From positions 62,001 through 126,000 of the forward strand of contig JARVLF010000009.1 of assembly GCA_030849465.1 (NCBI GenBank): a stretch of DNA of 64,000 nucleotides. The letters run 5' to 3'. The notes under the pieces are model-generated. The model did not search any database, was not told the origin of the DNA, and saw only the letters and a program-made list of their open reading frames with translations. Positions within the stretch are counted from its first letter, which is position 1. Every line of letters begins with the position of its first letter. The DNA is from Moesziomyces globuligerus. Taxonomy: Eukaryota > Basidiomycota > Ustilaginomycetes > Ustilaginales > Ustilaginaceae. The position numbers and the translations under genes were made by a program. Positions 23,085 through 34,400 of this stretch are shown in pieces.

Positions 23085-23700
23085 AGTCGACGGGCCTTGG
23101 CGCGTGCCAGTGAACGATCAGGAAGGATGGCGGACGATGGACGTAGGGAGAGTGGCCACGACGCTTCCGCCGGCGAGGAGAGGCAGGAAGCGTGTATTGC
23201 CCAAATGGGCAGTTGGCCTAGCCGGCCGGGCAGTGTTCGGGCTCAGCCACTCCGAGCGGCTCACGAGATGTCCTTGCTGTTCCTGCCGAGCTGCTCGAAA
23301 GAGAGGGAGGGAGGCAGACCCTTACTGTTTTAACTGTGACTTAACTTAGCGCGGTGGCTAGGCGGAGCAACACTGCTTTCTTGGGTTTTTATTTATTTAT
23401 TTTTTGTTTATCCTGTGGCCGAGTGTGCCTGCGTGTGTGCGCTCGCTGCGAGGTCGATTGGTCTTGGCAAAAATAAGCCCGAATGGGGCAACGCCTCAGC
23501 CGCCGCTTTTGACAACACGCGCGCATCCCCCTTTAGCTGTCACTTGTCAGTTCCGCGGACCTCGACACGTTGCCCGGAACCCAACGCGCCGTCACGCCGT
23601 CGCACCGCCACCCAGGTTGCTAACATCATGCGTGCGTACGAATGAACATACAGATATAAACTATGCTACCATACAGAAACTACAAGTACTACAGTGCCGG
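23085..23700. other. Promoter of the ABC transporter and 3' flank of FZO1
   Basis: The upstream region of the minus-strand ABC gene contains a T-rich stretch near 23380-23410. The downstream flank of FZO1 lies to the right. No gene is visible. Confidence 0.5.
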
Positions 23701-26574
23701 TCAGGCCTCGAGGCCCTTGACGTCGTCGACAGCGATTTTGATCTCGCCGACGCGCGTCGTCGTGGTGTCGAACCACTGGATCGCCAGGTTGGCCGACGCC
23801 TGCTTGGCCTCCTGCTTCTCCACTTCGGCGCGACGCTGGGCGATAGCCACACGGAAGCGCTCCTGCAGATCCCACGATGCCAGCCTCAGAACCTTGCGCG
23901 TCTCGCGGCCCACCCGTGCCGAGTGCACGGCGGTGAACGACGGCTCCTCGCCGCGCTCCTCGTCGCGACCTGTCGACGCCGTCAGCGTGGTGAGGGCATT
24001 GCTGCTCCCGTTCCCACGAACAAGGCTGCCGGACAGCAGCCCGCTCTTGATGCTGCGTCCGATGTTGCGTGGCACGCTGTTGGGCAGATCGTAGATGAAG
24101 TACACCACCAGACCCGTCGACACCACCGCGAGCACCGGCGCCGCCCATCGGCGCGCCGTAGGGTTGCCCACCAAATCCGACACGCGAACGAATGCGTCGA
24201 TCGCCGTCCTGGCGCCAAGCGCCTTGCTCCCCATCAGCGTCAGCGCACCCAGCCCGAGCGAGACGGGCGACACCAGGCTCGTCTCGTCCTCGCTGCTGCT
24301 GCCCTCCTTGCCCTTCTTGTCGTGCGAGAAGCTTCCGCCGGTCACCACGGTGAAGTGATGGTACGCATCAAAGAAGTCCGACGCCTGTACCGCCACCACC
24401 TCGGCGCCCAGTCCCAGGCCCACCAAGCCAGGCATGGCGCGGCGCTTGGCAAACATGGCGTCGGGGTTGAAGATGCGGTGGCGCGTCTCGCCTTCGCCCT
24501 GCGGCAGATGCGCCAGGCCGAGCTTCTGCACGCGGTCCACCGCCTGCGCCGATGTGCCGCGCGCCGTGTCCTCGACCGAGCGCAGCGCCAGCTCGAGCGA
24601 AGATGTAAGCGCATGGCGCACCTCCTGCGCGTACTCCCACACATTGAACAGGCCTGGGTAGGCCGGAAGCGTCACCATCTCGGTGGCGGGCTTGCCGTTG
24701 CCGATCAGCTCGATCGCCGAGCTGAGCTTGCGCTGCGCCTCCTGCATGACGGCGGTGACCGCCTCGTCCTCCTCGCTTTCCACTACGCTCTCCAGCTTCT
24801 GCTGCGACGCCTGGCAACGCGCCAGCTCCGGTCGCGCCACCTCGAGCGCCTTGATCGCCTCGGCCAGCTCGATCTGCGCCACCTGCGTGTTGATCTTGGC
24901 CAGGAATGCAATGTCGGACAGCAGGCGCAGCATGTACGTCTTGGAAGGCAGCAGCTTCGACTTGGCACGCTTCAGCAGCACAAAGTCGCGCAGCGCCGCT
25001 TCGAGTCGCGCGAAGGCCTGCAGGCTCTGGGAGCTGCGCACCTCTGTGCTCGCATCACCTCCCTGCACCTTCAGGCCAAGTTCTTCAGAGGGCGTGTCGG
25101 GTGCGGCAGCCTCGGCGTCGGCGCCAAACACAGCTTGCGAGTCGACAAAGTGCACCAGATTGGCGGCGTCCTCGTAGGTGCGCGGGCTGAGCTGGCGGAT
25201 CTGGTCGAGCACGAGCTTTCGGCACTTGTCCTTGTTCTTGATCGAGTCGAACTTGTTGACGACGATGAAGACGAAGGCCTTGTCATGCGAGGCGTTCCAG
25301 AGGAACTCCTTGGCAGAGAGCGTGAAGTGGTTCTCGGCGCTGACGACGAAGACGACCACGTCGATCTCCTCCTGTCGCGCAAACAACGCGGTGGTCTTGA
25401 GGCTGTCGCGGTTGAGACCGGGCGCGTCGATGAGGGCAATGTCGACGATACCGTTCTTGAGGAGCGAGTCCTGGGTGGCGCGCGTGTCGCGCGCGTAGCA
25501 CTTGAGGATGGGCGCGTCCTCGGGCGAGACCTCCTCGGCCTCGGCGACGATCTGCTCGACCTCGTCGAGCGTGTGGCGCGTGAATGTGGAGTCGTCGCGT
25601 GCCGAGTACTTGACGCCCTGCTTTAGCATGTGCACTTCTTCGACGTTGCTGTTGAGTTCTGAGGCGTCGAGCACCTCGCAGAAGACGGTAGTGCACGGCT
25701 GCTGATCGGTGGGCATGAGCGGACGGCGGAGCAAGGCGTTGACAAAAGTCGACTTGCCCGCGTTGAGATCGCCGGTGACGAGCACCTTTGACTGGGTGTC
25801 GGACAGGCGCTGCTTGAGATTCTCGAGGTGGCGCTCCGACTTTCCCATGCGGCCATCGAGGAGCTGTGCGACTGAGGAGCGCTCGAGCGAGCGAACCAGC
25901 GCATGCGGATCAGCGGCGACGGAGCCGACGCGAAGGTCGAGCTTGAGCACCGACATGTCGGTGGACTCGTCGGACTCGTCGTCTTCGTTGATGCAAGATG
26001 CGGTGGCGTTGGCATGGCGTGCTGGGGTGTTGGGCAGGCTGGCGTGTGCGGCGGGCTGAGCGGTGTAGGATCGCATGAGCGAGGGTGGCGAACGGCGAAG
26101 CGGGCTGTCGTTGGAGGAGGAAGAGCTCGAGGTCGATTGAGCGTCGGCCTCCTCGAGGCTGTGGAAGGGCGAGTTGGACTGCGTGCGCCTGTGCTGGGGC
26201 AGCTGGGGACGCGAAGGGCCCGGCTTGTGTGCGTTGTCATCTGCAGTGGCGTAGTGAATGAGACGCTTGTTCTTGTTGAAATCGCGAAGGTCGGCGAGAA
26301 GGTGGCTGGTGTTGTCGATGGCGCCGAGCAGCCTGTCGCGGGATTCCTCGAACTCGGACTGGTGCTGGGCGAAGGTGTTCTGAGCGTCCTGATTCGCACG
26401 CGCTTCGTCGATCTGGCGCTGCTTGTTGTGGAAGAGTTCGCCAGCGTTCAACGAGGTGGAGCCGGTGGCTGGGCTGGACGGCGATGCAGGGACGGCATTG
26501 TCGTACGTCTGCGAGCGCAAGGACTTCTTGACAGGGGTGGCGTACATCTGGGAGGCGGCGTTGTTGTCGGACAT
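23701..26574 (-). CDS. FZO1: Mitofusin, mitochondrial outer-membrane fusion GTPase
   Basis: A dynamin-family GTPase that tethers and fuses mitochondrial outer membranes. It is 957 residues from the ATG at 26574; a further in-frame ATG 12 codons upstream is less likely. The N-terminal about 90 residues are S/T/P-rich. G1 is GDLNAGKSTFVNALL (about 268-282), G3 DAPGLN (about 380) and G4 NKFD (about 438). Flanking helical heptad regions are followed by a transmembrane anchor, APVLAVVSTGLVVYFIYDLP (about 810-830), and a C-terminal coiled coil (about 900-957), which is the Fzo1 arrangement with its TM hairpin near the C terminus. All GTPase motifs are intact. It lies in tandem with the ABC gene on the minus strand, 616 bases apart. 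Confidence 0.93.
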   Translation of the reverse strand: MSDNNAASQMYATPVKKSLRSQTYDNAVPASPSSPATGSTSLNAGELFHNKQRQIDEARANQDAQNTFAQHQSEFEESRDRLLGAIDNTSHLLADLRDFNKNKRLIHYATADDNAHKPGPSRPQLPQHRRTQSNSPFHSLEEADAQSTSSSSSSNDSPLRRSPPSLMRSYTAQPAAHASLPNTPARHANATASCINEDDESDESTDMSVLKLDLRVGSVAADPHALVRSLERSSVAQLLDGRMGKSERHLENLKQRLSDTQSKVLVTGDLNAGKSTFVNALLRRPLMPTDQQPCTTVFCEVLDASELNSNVEEVHMLKQGVKYSARDDSTFTRHTLDEVEQIVAEAEEVSPEDAPILKCYARDTRATQDSLLKNGIVDIALIDAPGLNRDSLKTTALFARQEEIDVVVFVVSAENHFTLSAKEFLWNASHDKAFVFIVVNKFDSIKNKDKCRKLVLDQIRQLSPRTYEDAANLVHFVDSQAVFGADAEAAAPDTPSEELGLKVQGGDASTEVRSSQSLQAFARLEAALRDFVLLKRAKSKLLPSKTYMLRLLSDIAFLAKINTQVAQIELAEAIKALEVARPELARCQASQQKLESVVESEEDEAVTAVMQEAQRKLSSAIELIGNGKPATEMVTLPAYPGLFNVWEYAQEVRHALTSSLELALRSVEDTARGTSAQAVDRVQKLGLAHLPQGEGETRHRIFNPDAMFAKRRAMPGLVGLGLGAEVVAVQASDFFDAYHHFTVVTGGSFSHDKKGKEGSSSEDETSLVSPVSLGLGALTLMGSKALGARTAIDAFVRVSDLVGNPTARRWAAPVLAVVSTGLVVYFIYDLPNSVPRNIGRSIKSGLLSGSLVRGNGSSNALTTLTASTGRDEERGEEPSFTAVHSARVGRETRKVLRLASWDLQERFRVAIAQRRAEVEKQEAKQASANLAIQWFDTTTTRVGEIKIAVDDVKGLEA

Positions 26575-27184
26575 GGCGAATGGTGAATAAGAGATGGTAT
26601 GTTGTTCCAAGTGAGGAAAGAGAGTGTATTATGTGGTGGTGCTCATGGCACGATCAAACTGGGGATGAAGGTTGTGCGTGGGCTGAGTGAAGGATGGTGG
26701 TGGAAAAAGAGTGGTAGGCGAGGGTGATGACGATGATGATGATGAATTCAGCTCGAGGCCGGCAGAGCGCGATTTGGACGGAGCTCGAGCTTAGCACCGC
26801 TGCCACGCCCGACCCCAGCCAAAGCCAAAGCTCACTCACTCCTTGACTGACAACCCGGTCCATCCGATGCGCGCGCGCTCGCTTTTGCTCAGCAAAACTT
26901 TGGGGCTTCCACCGCGCGACTCGGCCGTAAATTATTCGTCGTCGATTTGCACTTGGATCGGGATTTCGACGAGGCTCACAAAACACCACCAAAAAAACAT
27001 CTACAAAGCTTGGCCACGGCTAGCTTGGCTACCTTGACCGAGGATGCTGACGTAGGTCTAACACCTGTAGACGAAATTCAATGCTCACTCGCATCAATCG
27101 CACACACCATCACGAGCCGAGGAGGAGTGGAAAAGCGTGGCATTGGAGCGCTTGCGGCAGGATTGCAGCCAAGCGGCTGTCCGC
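26575..27184. other. Promoter of FZO1 and 3' flank of the ABM-fold gene
   Basis: Intergenic. It contains a TCATCATCATCGTCATCA-like stretch on the minus strand near 26725-26745. No gene is visible. Confidence 0.5.
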
Positions 27185-27699
27185 TTAGACAAAGTCGAAG
27201 AACTTCATCTCGACCTTGTTGGTGAGGTCCTTGGCCTGGCCCATGAGGAGCTGGAAGTGTTCGCCGGCGTGGTGCTGCTTGGTGGCGACATCGCTGCCCT
27301 GGTTGTCGTATTGCTCTGCGTGGAAGAGAGGATGGGATGGTTAAGAACCTGTTGCACGAATCGAGTGCGTCGGTAAGGTGTCACTTACCGAAGACGGTGA
27401 TGATCTTGGGGTCATCGCGGCTGCGGCCGGGGATGTAGTTGAAGCAGTTGGGCTCCTCGTCCGAGTTGGCGCGGGCGGCGACCTTCTTGAGCAGATCGAC
27501 GATCTTGTCGGCCTCAGCGTCGCCCTTGGCCTCGATGCTGTGGTTATCGACGACGGAGGCAAGGTGCATACGAAAGCATGAGCAATGCTGTGGCAATGCT
27601 GTGGCAAGAAGCAGTGCGAGTGAGCAGGCGACGAGCCTCAAGCGTAGGCGAAACTCACGTGACCCAGAGGGAGTACTTTCCGGTAGGAGGAGCAGACAT
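27185..27699 (-). CDS. Small antibiotic-biosynthesis-monooxygenase-fold (ABM) protein
   Basis: Three exons (27699-27659, 27537-27389, 27315-27185) join in phase to give 106 residues. The start MSAPPTGKYSLWVTIEAKGD, with beta strand, then DKIVDLLKKVAARA helix, then IITVFGEQYDNQGSDVATKQ and a final KVEMKFFDFV strand, matches the dimeric alpha/beta barrel pattern (KYSLWVTIEAK...) of ABM-domain proteins. The family covers quinone-forming monooxygenases and many proteins of unknown role, so no reaction is assigned. Intron 1 carries a tandem duplication that creates two extra CCACAG acceptors, both out of frame. The protein is cytosolic by absence of signals. It is divergent from the PQ-loop gene. 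Confidence 0.72.
27582..27605. repeat. Tandem duplication inside intron 1 of the ABM gene
   Basis: GCAATGCTGTG occurs twice head to tail (27582-27592, 27593-27603). On the minus strand each copy ends in a potential CCACAG acceptor, upstream of the in-frame one used at 27538. Confidence 0.8.
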
Positions 27700-28582
27700 G
27701 TTGAGCAGAAGAGGATTGGGTCGCAAGAGTGAGGATGATGGTGAAAGGAAGGCGTGTCGCTTTGCGATGCTTTGCAATAGGCCTGGATGGCAAGAGCGCA
27801 CCCTGCGGGCCATGCTACGCGCGCTTAGCTCCGGTGGCCTCGGCGTCGTAGCGGGGATAGGCTAACCTTAGCCTGAATAGCCGGTCGACGGTGGCCTGAG
27901 CGCACACACCAGACATCAAGTTGAATTTTGCCAATGGGGAGCACAACTTTTAGGAGCTCTAACAAGCTATGCTTCGAAAATTCGATGCACAACGACGACA
28001 TGCAGCCGTCAAGTTGATGCCAGTTGGAGCACGCCTTGCCACATCCGCCCACTGCATCCGTCCAATTGCAACCAGGAATCGGGGCTAGCAGACGACAGAA
28101 GACGCCAGCCCGATGCATGGAAGCTGCAGCGTGCATCATTCAAGCTGTCACCCAGAGATAGAGAAAGAGCTGAAGGCTGGTGCTGATCAGCGTGGGGGAC
28201 AGCAGGTTGGAGGATTCGATTCTGTGGGGAAAGGTCGCACCGAGTCACGCTTTTTCGCCAGTTCGATACAGTAAATTATCTGAAGCTGCACGGCGAATCC
28301 TCCGCCAAACGAGAATTCGAGAGGGAAATTTGCCGTGACGTCGGAAGGCGAACCGGCAGTGACGCCTCCGCTGCAGCAGCTGCAGATGCAGCTCCAGAGC
28401 ACGATTCAACTCTCGCCGAGGATTTTTCAAAAAAGAGGCATTCCGCGTTTGAATGAGCCTTGGATCCACACGACAGAGTCACTCTCTTCGGCACTTATCG
28501 CACAATCAACCCTTCTTCCTATCACCATCATCACCAACACCATCAGGAACAAGCACCGCTACTGCAGTGGGCTTCTCGCACC
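27700..28582. other. Divergent promoter region (ABM gene / PQ-loop transporter)
   Basis: This is the shared upstream region of two divergent genes. Short frames here lack support. No gene or RNA was recognised. Confidence 0.5.
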
Positions 28583-30073
28583 ATGGCTTCATATCGATCC
28601 GCACCGCCGCGATGGGCAATCGTCGCCTTCGCCTCCCTCTTGCTCCTCGCCACCTCGGTCCTCGCAGCGCCTTCCTCCACAGAGCTCCAATCGTCTCCTG
28701 CGATACCCGTCTCCCCCGCCAAGCACCCGCACCATCACGACCGTCATGACCCAAAGCAAACCCGGGACGAATGGAGCAGCATCATGGGCTGGTACGTTTC
28801 CTTTCCGCATTCGCTCTCAGTAGCTGAGCAGCTTGCTGACCTTCTGTCTGGTTCGCCATCTCGTCTCAAACAGGGTTTCGTAAGTAGTCTAACCGCCGTA
28901 TGCCTCTGCCAAGTTGCACGCAAACATGTCAGCTAAGTCAGAACAACCGCCTTCCATCGCCTCGCCCTCCGCTTTCTCTCTCTCTCTCTCTCCGCCATGC
29001 CGTGGGCGCGCCGCTTCGCAATCACAGGATCGCCTGCTGGGTAATTGTCTATTCGCCGTACGTGTCTCTCGATCTGTCACCTTCCCTAATCAGTCCATCC
29101 TTTGCTCCTTTTTCATCGGGCCCGCTCCCTTACACAACACCTCTCAGGTTTTGCCCTCTTTCAGTCAAATGCACCAAAACTACGTCTCCAAGTCCGCAGA
29201 GGGCCTCTCCATCACCTTTGTCGTCATCTGGCTCGCTGGCGATGCGCTCAACGCCGCAGGCGCCTGGTTCCAGGGCCTCCTCTGGACCATGGTAAGTCGC
29301 TCCATCCTGCCCAAACATCATTTGTGCATGCCATGTTGACATTGTGCTTTCCTACGGCTCGTCTGCAGATCATCCTCGCTCTGTACTACTGCGCATGCGA
29401 CTGCGTGCTCATCTTCCAGTATTGGTACTACTCCAAGTACTACCACCGCGGCGTCAAGATCTCCACCATCTCGGCCTCGCTCGAGGCCAACGAGCGCACG
29501 CCGCTCATTGGCGACGGCAGCGTCATCGAGGACGATCTCTCGGCCAAGGACGACGGCGACGATAACTCGTCGGTCCGCACGCAGATCGTCATGTACACGC
29601 TCGCCTCCTTGCTCGTCGTAGCCACCGGCGTGGCCGCGTGGTGGGTCGCCGAGCACTCGTACGGCGGCGATGACGGGGCCGAGCCCCCTGCGGCGCCCGA
29701 GCCGGTCGGCTGGCGATGGGACGCGCAGGTAGCCGGCTGGTTGTCGGCAGTGCTCTACCTCTCATCGCGCGTGCCGCAGATCATCAAGAACCGAACCACA
29801 AAGTGCGAGGGCCTCTCGCTCGCGCTCTTCGTCTTTGCGGTGGCGGGCAACTTGACCTACGTCGCGAGCATCCTGCTCAAGAGCACCAAGCACGACTACC
29901 TCGTCGAGAGCTTCTCCTGGCTCGTCGGTAGTCTGGGCACCGTCTTCCTCGACTTTATCGTGCTCGGTCAGTTTATCCACTACCGCAAAGCCAGGCGAGA
30001 GATCCACAGGCTCAGGAGGAACAGCATCGCTCACCACGAGAGGCCCCGCATCAACGCCGCCCCGGCCGCGTAG
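28583..30073 (+). CDS. PQ-loop repeat membrane protein, vacuolar/lysosomal amino-acid transporter type (Ypq/Rtc2/PQLC2-like)
   Basis: Five exons (28583-28791, 28874-28879, 29028-29057, 29165-29291, 29369-30073) give 358 residues. After an N-terminal hydrophobic signal-like segment, the first PQ-loop reads GWVSIACWVIVYSPQ and continues GLSITFVVIWLAGDALNAAG. A long cytosolic loop (ANERTPLIGD, acidic) follows. The second PQ-loop reads LYLSSRVPQIIKNRTTKCEG and the C-terminal helices VAGNLTYVASILLK and VGSLGTVFLDFIVLGQFI. Family members export basic amino acids from the vacuole or lysosome. Exon 2 is only six bases (GGTTTC) but is needed to restore the conserved GWxSIACW stretch. The ERTPLI motif resembles an acidic-dileucine vacuolar sorting signal. 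It is tail to tail with SARAF, 130 bases apart. Confidence 0.88.
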
Positions 30074-30203
30074 GACAGCATATCGCATCTGGATCCCCTC
30101 ACCCGCACATCCACACACACAATGCATTCCTAGACCACATGCGGGAGCGGAGTGTGACCTGAATTTGAGCGCATGAGGAATCGACAAAGAGGGGTGCAGG
30201 GTT

Positions 30204-31148
30204 TTAGCGATTGCGGGTGCCGCCGAAGCCGGTGCTTTCGTGCCAGTCGCCCGGGGCGTCGGTGCGAGATTCCCAGCCACGGCGATTGGTCGAGGGTCCA
30301 GCCATCGGATAACCGCGTCCGAACGGAGTCTCATCGAAGAAGGTGGGTGGTGGTGGATAGTTGGGTTGTCTACGATGTGCCGATGCTGCCGCGCTTGCAG
30401 CCAGTCCTCCGAGCCCCAGACCGGTCCAGAAGCCAGGTCGCCAGGACGATGACGACGACGAGCTCGCGGTCGGATCTTCTGGCTTGGGCGTATACGGCGG
30501 AGGTGGATTGCCCGGGTAGAATCCGCCGGGCCACCAGCCACCTCCTCCGCCACCTCCACCTCGACCTCGCGCGCCATTCGTATCCTGGCGTCCGAAGATC
30601 GACCTGACGAATCCGTAGACGATGACCGCGAAGATTCCCCAGAAGACGAATTTGAACGCCGTGTCCGCGATCGAACTCGCAGAAGATCCTGTCCGGTACG
30701 ACCTCCACGGATCGTCCGGCCCCGTCTTGGCCGGAAGCAGGTGGTAGGTGAGTGCACAGCTGTCCTTCAGGATGTAGGGGTCTTGGGCGTAATCGTAGCC
30801 CTCGCAGCTGACCTCTACGCGGCCGAGGCGCATCGTCGAGGGTAGGTCGGCAGAGCACTTCCACTGCGCATCGCCCATCGCCTGACACTGCACCACATCC
30901 GGCTGGTAGCGTGAGCACAGCGCTCCAACGCAGTTGAGCTGAGGCAGAGCCTCAGTCCTTCGATATGCAGTGCGCTCGCCAGAGTAGAACGTCAAGGTAC
31001 GAACCGAAGACATGGCGATCCGCCGTCCCGCACCGTAGTACTGCTTGTTCGGCTGCCACGCTCCCACTGCTGCTAGCAGCGCCAGCAGCACCAGCAGCAT
31101 GGAGCAGGCAGCTCTCGCGCAGCGATTTCTTACAGGTTGTCGCTGCAT
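30204..31148 (-). CDS. SARAF-family ER membrane protein (store-operated calcium entry-associated regulator)
   Basis: A single exon of 314 residues. A signal peptide (about 10-30) is followed by a lumenal SARAF domain with LTFYSGERTAYRRTEALPQL, paired cysteines, VQCQAMG, WKCSADLPSTMRLGRVEVSC and the hallmark EGYDYAQDPYILKDSCALTY. A transmembrane helix (FKFVFWGIFAVIVYGFV, about 165-182) leads to a cytosolic G/P/S-rich tail with GGGGGGGGWWPGGFYP and PPPPYTPK. In animals SARAF limits refilling of ER calcium stores. The fungal role is not established, since fungi generally lack STIM/Orai. The domain is complete and convincing. Confidence 0.92.
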   Translation of the reverse strand: MQRQPVRNRCARAACSMLLVLLALLAAVGAWQPNKQYYGAGRRIAMSSVRTLTFYSGERTAYRRTEALPQLNCVGALCSRYQPDVVQCQAMGDAQWKCSADLPSTMRLGRVEVSCEGYDYAQDPYILKDSCALTYHLLPAKTGPDDPWRSYRTGSSASSIADTAFKFVFWGIFAVIVYGFVRSIFGRQDTNGARGRGGGGGGGGWWPGGFYPGNPPPPYTPKPEDPTASSSSSSSWRPGFWTGLGLGGLAASAAASAHRRQPNYPPPPTFFDETPFGRGYPMAGPSTNRRGWESRTDAPGDWHESTGFGGTRNR

Positions 31149-31459
31149 CGTAGGCTTGCTTGCTTCCGGCCGTCGTGGGTGGTAGGAACAGAAAGGGAAG
31201 CTCGTGACTCGCCGTCAGGCACCGTGGCGAAAAGCAACACCAAAAAAGATCCAAGGTGACGTGGAATGCCACGCTCCTGTCACCGCTTTCTGCCTCCACA
31301 TGGGCGCTTTTTCGCGCACTCTTCCTCAATCACAGAATGCACAGGCACACCTCTTAATTATTTTCATTTTCATTTTCATTTTGTATTTTCTTTGAATTCT
31401 TTCCTCTTCTTCTTCTCGCCTTGGCACGGTGCAGTCCCTGACAGATGCCTGGAGGTGGC
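31149..31459. other. SARAF promoter and carboxylase 3' flank
   Basis: Includes an ATTTTC microsatellite at 31360-31382. Read on the minus strand it is A-rich and may serve as the polyadenylation region of the carboxylase gene. No gene is present. Confidence 0.5.
31360..31382. repeat. ATTTTC hexamer repeat
   Basis: About four ATTTTC units lie roughly 80 bases downstream of the carboxylase stop codon on the minus strand. Confidence 0.8.
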
Positions 31460-34400
31460 TCAGAGATGCGGATTGAGAGCCTGTTGTCTGCGCACCACAA
31501 ACGTCGGCGTCCTCTCACCGAGCACATCTCTGACCACGCCTCCGATCCAGTCCCTGGTTTCGGCGGGATCGAGCACGGTATCGATCTCTGCCATCGCCGC
31601 CACATTGACCGCACTCCCTCCCGCATAGAGCTTCTGCACCGCCTCGTCGGCGACTCTCTTTCTCTCGGCCTCGTCCGGGATTGCAGCGAGCTGCTTCTTC
31701 ATGCTCAACTTCACCGCGCCCTCGAGCGACATCGGTCCTAGACTGGCTGCTGGCCAAGCGGCGCACACGGCGTTGCTGAGCGTACTGCCGCCAAGCATCG
31801 CCTGGGCTCCGAGACCGAAGGCGCGCCGAAGGACGACGCCGACAGTGCGGCCGCCCGCCTGGGTGAACTCGGCGGCGGCGGTGAACCAGTCGCCAAAGAC
31901 GCGGAACGAGCCACCGCCGTGCGCAGTGCGTTCAAACTCGGGCCCGACCATGAAGCCGGGCGTGTCGCACAGGCTGAGCAGATGGGTGCAGCGCGTGCGT
32001 GCGAGCAGCCGCAGCAAGCGCGTCGCCTTGAGCGCCGCGTCAATGTCGATCGCACCGCCGAGCGGCGACATGGGGTCGTTGGCAAGGATCGCGATCGCCC
32101 GGCCCTGCACGCGAGCTAGGCCAGTGATGATGCCCGTGCCCCAGTGCCTGCCGAGCTCGATCCACGAGTCGTCGTCGACGAGCAGCGAGATGACGCGCCG
32201 CATGTCAAACGCCCGTCGTCGCTCCTCGACGCTCGGCAGACTCGTACGCAGCTGCAGCACATCTCCCGAGTACCGCCACTCGCGCTCACCGAGCTGATGG
32301 TGGGTAAAGATGCCCACCAGCGTCCGAGCCGTTGCGGCTGCTGCGTCCTCGTCGGCGACGACGACGTCGACTCCCCCCGTGGCGGTGTGCACGGCAGTGG
32401 GGCCGATCTCGTCCGAGCCAAATACGCCCAATCCGCCCGCTTCGATCATAGCGCTACCGCCCATACCGATCGAAGTCTTGCCCGTCGTCTTTGTAAGCGC
32501 GGAATTGTCGCCGCGCGTCGCGATGACGAGGTCGCACGTGCCGAGCAGCGCCGCATTGCCCGCGAAGACGTAGCCGTTGGCGACGCCAACGATCGGGATC
32601 CCGCGCGCACGCACCTGGCCCATGATCGCAAACGACGGCGTCATCAACCCGGACCCGGTCGGATAGTCGGTATCCCCCGGCCTACCCCCGCCGCCTTCGG
32701 CGTACAGGACGACGGGGACCGGGTGAGATAGGACGGCGGCGAGGATGCGGTCGAGCTTGAGGTGGTGCATGTAGCCCTGAGTTCCAGCGAGCACGAGGTA
32801 GTCGCCGAGGATGACGGCGACGCTGTGCCCGCGTACGCGGCCGAAGCCCGTCACGATCCCGTCGCCACTGGTCTTGGCGATCAGCTCGGCAGGATTGTAG
32901 CGTTGGCGCTGCGCCGCGAGGGCGAGATCGCCGTACTCGATGAGCGAGTCCGCGTCCAGAAGCATGCTAACGTTCTCGCGAACCGTGCGATAGCCCCTCG
33001 CGTGTCGCTTGGTCACAGCCTGCTCTCGCCCCGCGTCCGAAATCGCACGCCGCCGTGCTTGTAGCTCCACAAGCTCGGGCCGGGCGACGGTGGGGTCCTC
33101 GCCGACTTCAACCGCGCTTGTGCTAGCCCCGTCGGCCGCGCGTGGACTGGTCGCGTCGACGTCGACGACGAGCAGCAAGTCGGCGGCGCTGACCACGCTG
33201 CCCTGCTGCACGGCGATGCTGCGCACCGAGCCACCGGCAACCGACGCATCGGCCCGCACCACATGCTCCATCTTCATGGCTTCGATCACCACGATCTCCT
33301 GCCCTGCCGACAGTACCTCGCCCACGCCCACGCACACCTTGACCACCAGCCCACCGAGGTGCGACACGACCGCCACCTGGCCTTCCCCCACCACCTCCTC
33401 TTCATTCTCCTTCTCGGACCTCGCAGCCGCGTTGTGTGACTTGGTCCCGGGAGCCGAGGTGGCGGCTTCGAGCCGCTGTGCGTGTCGGCGGAGGGCGGGA
33501 AAGTCGGTCTGCACGGTATGGATGTGATGCTCTGCCTTTTGTACCGGTTCGTGCGCCAGCAGTGCGTCCAGGAACGCGGCATTCGTACGGACACCCTCGA
33601 TCGTCGTTGCATCGAGCGCGCGGCGAGCGGCGCCGAGAGCGGCGGCATAATTCGGGGCGGTCACGATGATCTTGGCCAGGAGACTGTCGAAGAGCGGATG
33701 GACTGCATACGCGCCGCGGGAGGGATGCGGAGCATGTGCGGCCGTCTCGAGGCGTACGCCGCCACCTATTGGCCAGTTGAGCGCGGTGATGCTACCGGTT
33801 TCGGGCCGAACCTCGTCGGTCTCACCCTGGAACGACTCGGCATTGACGCGGAGCTGGATCGCGACCTGCGTCGGAAACGGCACCGGCTGCGCCGAGAGTC
33901 CAAGATCACGCAGCGTCTGGCCGAGACCGATGCGGAGCTGGAGCGACACGAGGTCGTAGCCGGTGACGTTTTCCGTGATCGTGTGTTCGACCTGGATGCG
34001 CGGATTGGCTTCCATAAAGTAGAATCCCTCCTCGCGGGGGTCGACGAGGAATTCGACCGTCGCCAGGCTACGCAACTTGGCTCCGCGCGCGAGATTGAGC
34101 GCTGCATCGATGATACGCTCCCGCAGCCCAGCGGAGAGGCGCGGAGCAGGAGCGATCTCGATTAGTTTCTGGTTTCGTCGCTGGAGCGAGCATTCACGGT
34201 CCCAGAAATGACACGCTGAGCCCGATCCATCGCCCAGCACCTGCACCTCTACGTGCCTCGCGTTGGCCAGGAAGCGCTCGGCATAGACCGTGCCGTCGCC
34301 GAACGAAGCGGCAGCTTCGCGCGTGCACGACTCATACGCCTCGGCCACCGCCCTCTTCGCCGCCTCCCTATCGGCGGTGACGGGTACGATTCGGATCCCA

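Noticed and set aside
23404..25626. 740-codon plus-strand open frame
   Set aside because: It is antisense to FZO1; R/H/L-rich translation without any recognisable motif.
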